Positions 6,179-9,475 of a stretch of DNA of 9,475 nucleotides are shown piece after piece. How positions within the stretch are numbered: position 1 is the first letter of the stretch; every line of letters starts with the position of its first letter. This stretch comes from Gammaproteobacteria bacterium (GTDB taxonomy: Bacteria; Pseudomonadota; Gammaproteobacteria; UBA9214), in contig JAOTTU010000072.1 of the NCBI GenBank assembly GCA_029864225.1, positions 1-9,475 of the forward strand, written 5' to 3'. A program made the position numbers and the translations under genes. The notes beneath the pieces were generated by a model. The model did not search any database. It saw only the letters and a program-made list of their open reading frames with translations, and had not been told where the DNA came from.

Positions 6179-6416
6179 CTTCCCCTAGAACAACCAACTC
6201 ACCAGTTGGCAGTAATCAAATCCCGGTCATTGTTAGCGACCACTTTGTAACAAATTGTGGCCAAAGCCCTGTATTCGGTGGTCGGTGCCATTCTTATTGT
6301 TGACAAAAACACTCAGGTACTCGCAATATTAAGATATTAATAAGAATCAGAATCAATACGGGCGCCATTTTCCGCCGGCAGCAGCCACACCAGCAAGTTA
6401 GAGGGATCCATTCACA
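6179..6416 (+). promoter_or_regulatory. Candidate promoter and palindromes upstream of the S8 peptidase
   Basis: TTGACA at 6300-6305 is a perfect -35 hexamer. The best -10 candidates are CAATAT (6324-6329, 18-base spacing) or AATATT (6325-6330), in AT-rich sequence. Upstream lie a hairpin CCAACT/AGTTGG (6194-6209), an imperfect palindrome around TTTGTAACAAA (6244-6254) flanked by CCAC and GTGG, and CGACCAC (6237-6243) repeated in reverse at 6278-6284; these could bind a regulator. The peptidase ATG follows GAGGGA at 6401-6406 by 10 bases. The leader of about 85 bases has no gene. Confidence 0.45.
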
Positions 6417-8252
6417 ATGAATAAATTATCCGGTTTTTCGCAGGTAGCTTCCCTTATATTCACGCTGCTGCTGGCCACGTCGCTGTGCCTGGGCCTGGCC
6501 GCCCGCGCGGTCGCTGATCCGGAGGCCGCGCCTCACCCGGTCTATATCGTGGTGCTGAAGTCGGCCCCCGGTGCCGTTAACCGGGCCGAGCGCCTCGGCA
6601 CGCTGCATACCGCGCAACATATTTACCGGGCGGTGTTTCCCGGATTTGCCGCCCCGCTCAGCCCGCAAGCGAGGGAGGCACTGACCAACAACCCCCATGT
6701 TGAGCTGGTTGAAGCGGCCCACGAAGTGCACGCCATCGCTGAATCCCTGCCCACCGGCATTGACCGTATTGATGCGGATAAGGCGCACACCGGGGGTGCC
6801 ACCGGCGCAGGCGCCACGGTGGCGATCGTTGATACCGGCATCGACCTGGACCACATGGACCTGGTGGACCGGGTGAATAGCGCACTTTCCAATACCTTCG
6901 TCAGCAAGGGCAATACCACCGTCGGTGGCGAAGACGATCATGGGCATGGCACGCACGTGGCCGGCACGGTCGCCGCAACGGCGAATGGCGCGGGCGTCAT
7001 CGGCGTCGCGCCGGGTGCCAGCCTGGTTGCCCTGAAGGTGTTGAACAAACGCGGCTCGGGCAGCAGTGCCGATATCATCGCCGCGCTGGATTTCATCACC
7101 GCCCATAACAATGCCGCGGCCTCTTATGCCGACATGATTCATGTCGCCAACCTGAGCCTGGGCGGCAATGGCTCCGACAAGGACGGCCCCTACCGGCGTG
7201 CCTTCGAGGCGACCGTGGCCAGTGGCTGCTTCGTGGTGGTGGCCGCGGGCAATGAATCCGACGACGCCGCCAACCACGTACCGGCCGCCTATGATTCCGT
7301 GTTCACCATTTCCGCCATGAACCCGGCCAACGATACCTTCGCGTCGTTTTCAAATTACGGCGCCGACGTGGATATGACCGCGCCCGGTGTCTCCACCCTC
7401 TCCACCTACCTGAACGACCAGTACGCGAGCTTCAGCGGCACCAGCATGGCCTCCCCGCACGTCGCCGGGGCCGCGGCGCTTTATGTAGGCCAGAACCTGT
7501 CAACGCTGACAAAGGCCGGCGCCGTCAACACGATCCGCAACACCCTGCTGGGCAGCGGCGAGGCGATCGTGATGGCCGGCGATACAAAAGACGGCATCCA
7601 TGAACCGCTGGTCGATGCCGAGGCGGTACTCGGCTCGATCACACCACCCAGCCCGGCCCTCAACGTTTCCATGACCACGGACAAGGCCAGCTACACGGAG
7701 TCGGACACCGAAGCGGTACTGACGGTCACGCCGCGCGACGAGAACGGCGATCTCGTGACAGGCCTGGCAGCATCGGCATTTGTCGTCAGCGGCGCGCCCG
7801 TATTGGGCTTTGTCGAAACCACGGGTAGCTACGCGATCACCCTCGACATTGCCGACTTTGACATGGATACGGATTACCCGGTAACGGTGGACGTCACCGA
7901 CAGTCGCAGCCTGAGTGATTCCGCCACCACCACCATCCGCAAGGCCACGGCGGTGACCGTGCGTGTATCCGGTATCGCCTATGAACTGATCTTCAAGAAC
8001 CTGCGCGTGCACATCACGGTCGAGGACCTGGCGGACAACGCGGTGTCCGGCGCCGAGGTCACTTTCACCCTGAACCTGGACGGTGCCCCGTTCCGCAGCT
8101 ATCTCGGCACCACCGACTCCAGCGGCCGGATCAGTGCGCGGGTGGGTGGCGCGAAACCAGGTGACTACACAACCAGCATCGACTACATCACCAAGGACGG
8201 TGTCGTCTATGACGACACCCTGAACGCTGCAGATCCAGGGTTCAGCTTTTAG
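6417..8252 (+). CDS. Secreted subtilisin-like serine peptidase (S8) with C-terminal beta domains
   Basis: A 611-residue secreted serine endopeptidase of family S8, closest in layout to the proteinase K/subtilisin group. Residues 1-33 are a Sec signal peptide (hydrophobic core about 11-28, probable cut after ARAVA). Residues about 41-108 form an inhibitor-I9-type propeptide (PVYIVVLKSAPG...VELVEAAHEVHA) that assists folding and is then removed. The catalytic domain runs from about 112 to 395 with the full triad: D139 in VAIVDTGID, H177 in DDHGHGTHVAGT, S343 in SGTSMASPHVAG, plus the oxyanion asparagine N279 in VVAAGNES. After a PPSPA linker, residues about 412-508 and 509-611 look like two Ig-like or carboxypeptidase-regulatory-type beta domains, the second with TDSSGRISARV. 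No autotransporter or sortase signal is seen, so it is free or passes a separate outer-membrane secretion system. It stands alone, with its own candidate promoter. Confidence 0.92.
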   Translation: MNKLSGFSQVASLIFTLLLATSLCLGLAARAVADPEAAPHPVYIVVLKSAPGAVNRAERLGTLHTAQHIYRAVFPGFAAPLSPQAREALTNNPHVELVEAAHEVHAIAESLPTGIDRIDADKAHTGGATGAGATVAIVDTGIDLDHMDLVDRVNSALSNTFVSKGNTTVGGEDDHGHGTHVAGTVAATANGAGVIGVAPGASLVALKVLNKRGSGSSADIIAALDFITAHNNAAASYADMIHVANLSLGGNGSDKDGPYRRAFEATVASGCFVVVAAGNESDDAANHVPAAYDSVFTISAMNPANDTFASFSNYGADVDMTAPGVSTLSTYLNDQYASFSGTSMASPHVAGAAALYVGQNLSTLTKAGAVNTIRNTLLGSGEAIVMAGDTKDGIHEPLVDAEAVLGSITPPSPALNVSMTTDKASYTESDTEAVLTVTPRDENGDLVTGLAASAFVVSGAPVLGFVETTGSYAITLDIADFDMDTDYPVTVDVTDSRSLSDSATTTIRKATAVTVRVSGIAYELIFKNLRVHITVEDLADNAVSGAEVTFTLNLDGAPFRSYLGTTDSSGRISARVGGAKPGDYTTSIDYITKDGVVYDDTLNAADPGFSF

Positions 8253-8454
8253 CTGGAATTACGGGCGCAGGCCGCGTTATTCAGTTCCAGACGAACCCGG
8301 CAACGGGGACGGGTCTGTCCAACATCTTCTTTCTCTGTCGAAGCGCCCCGCGGCGCCATACAGAGGCAGCTTGTGCTAACCGCAGTATGCCCGGCACATC
8401 CGGCCTGATGGGCACGGCCCGGTGGTCTTTGCCCAGCCGCCGGGCCTGACATGG
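8253..8454. other. Convergent intergenic gap
   Basis: The space between the convergent peptidase and TerC genes holds no gene. Besides the strong hairpin next to the TerC stop, there are small GC-rich stems such as GCGCC/GGCGC at 8343-8356 and CCCG/CGGG around 8298-8308. None is followed by a T-tract, so the peptidase terminator is unclear. Confidence 0.4.
8416..8446. terminator. GC-rich hairpin after the TerC gene, probable terminator
   Basis: GGCCCGGTGG (8416-8425) pairs with CCGCCGGGCC (8437-8446), ten base pairs including one G-T wobble, around an 11-base loop. It starts 9 bases beyond the TerC stop and faces the convergent peptidase gene. It lacks a T-tract on either strand, so it is at best an atypical terminator or mRNA-end protecting stem serving one or both genes. 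Confidence 0.45.
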
Positions 8455-9198
8455 CTATTCCTCCAGCTTCTTGTGCAGGACCAGCGGTATGGCCTGTTTC
8501 TTTCGTATGCGAATATTGAGCATCTCGACAAACACCGAAAAGGCGATGGAGAAATAGATGTAGCCTTTCGGTACGTGCACATCGAAGCCTTCCGCGATCA
8601 GGGTCACGCCGACCAGGATCAGGAACGAGAGCGCAAGCATCTTGACGGTCGGATGCCGGTCGACAAAATTCCCGATCGGTTCGGCCGCCACCAGCATGAC
8701 GCCCACGGCCAGGATGATGGCGATGGCCATGATAGAGACATGCTGCACCAGCCCCACGGCCGTGATCACGGAGTCCAGGGAAAACACCACGTCCAGCACG
8801 GCGATCTGTACCAGCACCGTGCCCAGTCCCGAGACCAGCGGAACCCCGCTGTCCCCGACCGCACCCTCCAGGCTGACATGAATCTCATGTGTTGACTTGG
8901 CAAGCAGGAACAATCCCCCGCCGATCAGGATCACATCCCGTCCCGAGATCACCTGACCGAACAGGTCAAACCAGGGCTCGGTCAGCCCCATCACCCAGAC
9001 AATGGAGAACAGCAGCGCCAGGCGCGTGAACATCGCCAGGCCAAGCCCGACGCGGCGAGCGAAGTTGCGCTGCTGCACGGGCAATCGACCAACCAGAATC
9101 GAGATAAAAATGATGTTGTCGATGCCCAGCACGATCTCGAGTGCCGTCAGAGTACCCAGAGCGACCCAGGCCTCGGGCGATATGACCCATTCGAACAT
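8455..9198 (-). CDS. TerC family membrane protein, YgdQ-like
   Basis: A 247-residue polytopic membrane protein of the TerC family, very like E. coli YgdQ in length and motifs. Relatives in this superfamily export Mn2+ or load metal onto exported proteins; the YgdQ branch itself is uncharacterised. Key features: LTALEIVLGIDNIIFI (17-32) with the acidic pair E21 and D27; the matching second-half motif LDVVFSLDSVITAVG (135-149) with D136 and D142; RHPTVKMLALSFLILVG (181-197), E203, and the closing HVPKGYIYFSIAFSVFVE (208-225). About seven helices are expected. It lacks the C-terminal CBS/CorC domains of the longer YegH and YoaE relatives. ATG 9198 is chosen because GGAGG lies 5 bases upstream and the family starts here; an upstream in-frame start would add 26 unrelated residues. 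No yybP-ykoY-type Mn riboswitch is seen upstream. Confidence 0.9.
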   Translation of the reverse strand: MFEWVISPEAWVALGTLTALEIVLGIDNIIFISILVGRLPVQQRNFARRVGLGLAMFTRLALLFSIVWVMGLTEPWFDLFGQVISGRDVILIGGGLFLLAKSTHEIHVSLEGAVGDSGVPLVSGLGTVLVQIAVLDVVFSLDSVITAVGLVQHVSIMAIAIILAVGVMLVAAEPIGNFVDRHPTVKMLALSFLILVGVTLIAEGFDVHVPKGYIYFSIAFSVFVEMLNIRIRKKQAIPLVLHKKLEE

Positions 9199-9240
9199 AA
9201 TTTCCTCCAATAAAAAGCAATAACAAGGGAGTGGATACAA

Positions 9241-9259
9241 TTTATACCGGACGGTCCGG
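9241..9259 (-). promoter_or_regulatory. Candidate promoter -10 with adjacent palindromic operator
   Basis: Reading the minus strand, TATAAA (9246-9241) lies about 40 bases before the TerC ATG. Directly upstream is a perfect palindrome CCGGAC-C-GTCCGG (9259-9247), filling most of the spacer where a repressor would block RNA polymerase. The matching -35 (TGGCTT, 17 bases upstream) is poor, so the promoter may need an activator or may not be real. The palindrome is certain; its role is inferred. Confidence 0.4.
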
Positions 9260-9273
9260 GAACAAGCCACGGC

Positions 9274-9297
9274 CACGCCGGGACGTCCCCTGGCGTG
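9274..9297. repeat. Inverted repeat upstream of TerC
   Basis: CACGCC (9274-9279) and GGCGTG (9292-9297) enclose a second palindrome, GGGACGTCCC (9280-9289). The nested symmetry, 15 bases from the candidate operator, could be a regulator site or an RNA hairpin in a longer TerC leader. Confidence 0.4.
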
Positions 9298-9326
9298 ACA
9301 ACGGGACCCGGATATGGCCGGATTCA

Positions 9327-9338
9327 GCTGATATCAGC
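9327..9338. promoter_or_regulatory. Perfect 12-bp palindrome
   Basis: GCTGATATCAGC is a perfect dyad between the divergent TerC gene and the mini-ORF at 9376. It may be an operator serving the region; no known regulator is assigned. Confidence 0.3.
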
Positions 9339-9375
9339 ATATACCGACAAGAATAATACGAACAAGGAGTAACTC

Positions 9376-9417
9376 ATGAGCTGCGTATGCATTATGCATG
9401 GGGTCGGACCGCAGTAA
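9376..9417 (+). CDS. 13-residue mini-ORF with strong ribosome binding site
   Basis: ATG 9376 follows AAGGAG (9364-9369) at a 6-base spacing. The frame reads MSCVCIMHGVGPQ and stops at 9415-9417. The second half (GVGP) is encoded by the GGGTCGGACC repeat core at 9401-9410, so an older gene may have been cut short by that repeat, or the frame is a leader peptide. Another AAGGAG follows at 9427-9432, near the window end, with no start codon within normal reach. Two cysteines and a histidine are present; no function is proposed. Confidence 0.25.
   Translation: MSCVCIMHGVGPQ
9401..9410. repeat. Copy of the GGGTCGGACC repeat core
   Basis: The fourth copy of the 10-base core in the window, in the same orientation as the one at 23. 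A perfect small dyad, ATGCAT-T-ATGCAT (9387-9399), abuts it on the left. The repeat forms the end of the mini-ORF that starts at 9376. Confidence 0.5.
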
Positions 9418-9475
9418 CGCACTCAATAAGGAGACTTTTCACCCAGGAAACGATAGTGTACAGGGCTTAGACTGC

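Noticed and set aside
6330..6358. Fur box upstream of the peptidase
   Set aside because: The AT-rich TAATAAGAATCAGAATCA lacks the dyad of GATAAT/ATTATC hexamers and matches too poorly.
6426..7277. Antisense frame of 283 codons within the peptidase gene
   Set aside because: The sense strand has the full catalytic triad and signal peptide. The antisense product is rich in Gly, His and Arg without domains, as expected for a shadow.
9199..9475. yybP-ykoY manganese riboswitch upstream of the TerC gene
   Set aside because: The conserved GGGGAGUAG-like and CCGA-containing helices of that riboswitch are not found in the minus-strand leader.

Overview
The window reads as a chromosomal segment of a GC-rich gammaproteobacterium. 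The S8 peptidase, the TerC protein and the cation-ATPase operon are GC-rich and well preserved. The spaces between them carry degenerate REP-type repeats (units resembling TGTAGGAGC...GGCGCGAT and GGGGTCAG) of a kind common in gammaproteobacterial genomes. The taxonomic guess rests on those repeats, on the YgdQ-like TerC protein and on general protein character; the genus cannot be read from the sequence.

Layout. (1) Positions 1-541 are AT-rich and hold a 290-bp block with perfect 17-bp inverted ends (23-39 and 296-312), which encloses a possible 56-residue gene on the minus strand. (2) Positions 542-4040 form a tight plus-strand operon: a small DUF211 protein, a VIT1/CCC1-family membrane transporter, and a P-type ATPase with the ion-site signature of Ca2+ pumps. 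The gaps between these genes are 6 and 1 bases. (3) A REP-like inverted repeat covers the ATPase stop codon. About 280 bp later lies a 40-residue single-pass membrane peptide gene (4320-4442) with a near-ideal ribosome binding site. (4) Positions 4762-6060 hold two lower-GC genes: an unrecognised protein with two membrane anchors around an extracytoplasmic domain, and a TPR-like helical protein. (5) After a cluster of REP units and a candidate promoter comes a secreted subtilisin-family (S8) peptidase with a propeptide and C-terminal beta-rich domains (6417-8252). (6) On the minus strand, convergent with it, is a YgdQ-like TerC-family membrane protein (8455-9198), whose upstream region is full of palindromes and ends in a 13-codon mini-ORF at 9376.

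How the genes may work together. Three of the large genes belong to families that move divalent cations: VIT/CCC1 (Fe/Mn and related ions), P2A ATPase (Ca/Mn) and TerC (some members export Mn). The DUF211-VIT-ATPase operon is most simply read as an ion efflux or homeostasis unit with a small soluble partner of unknown role. The 40-residue membrane peptide behind the pump invites comparison with small regulators of P-type pumps, but nothing in the sequence proves that link.

A second theme is repeat traffic. The 10-mer GGGTCGGACC or its complement occurs four times (23, 303, 4738, 9401) where about 0.02 would be expected by chance. Copies sit beside a gene start, inside a mini-ORF and at the ends of the 290-bp block, so a mobile or REP-like family has probably shaped the gaps in this region.
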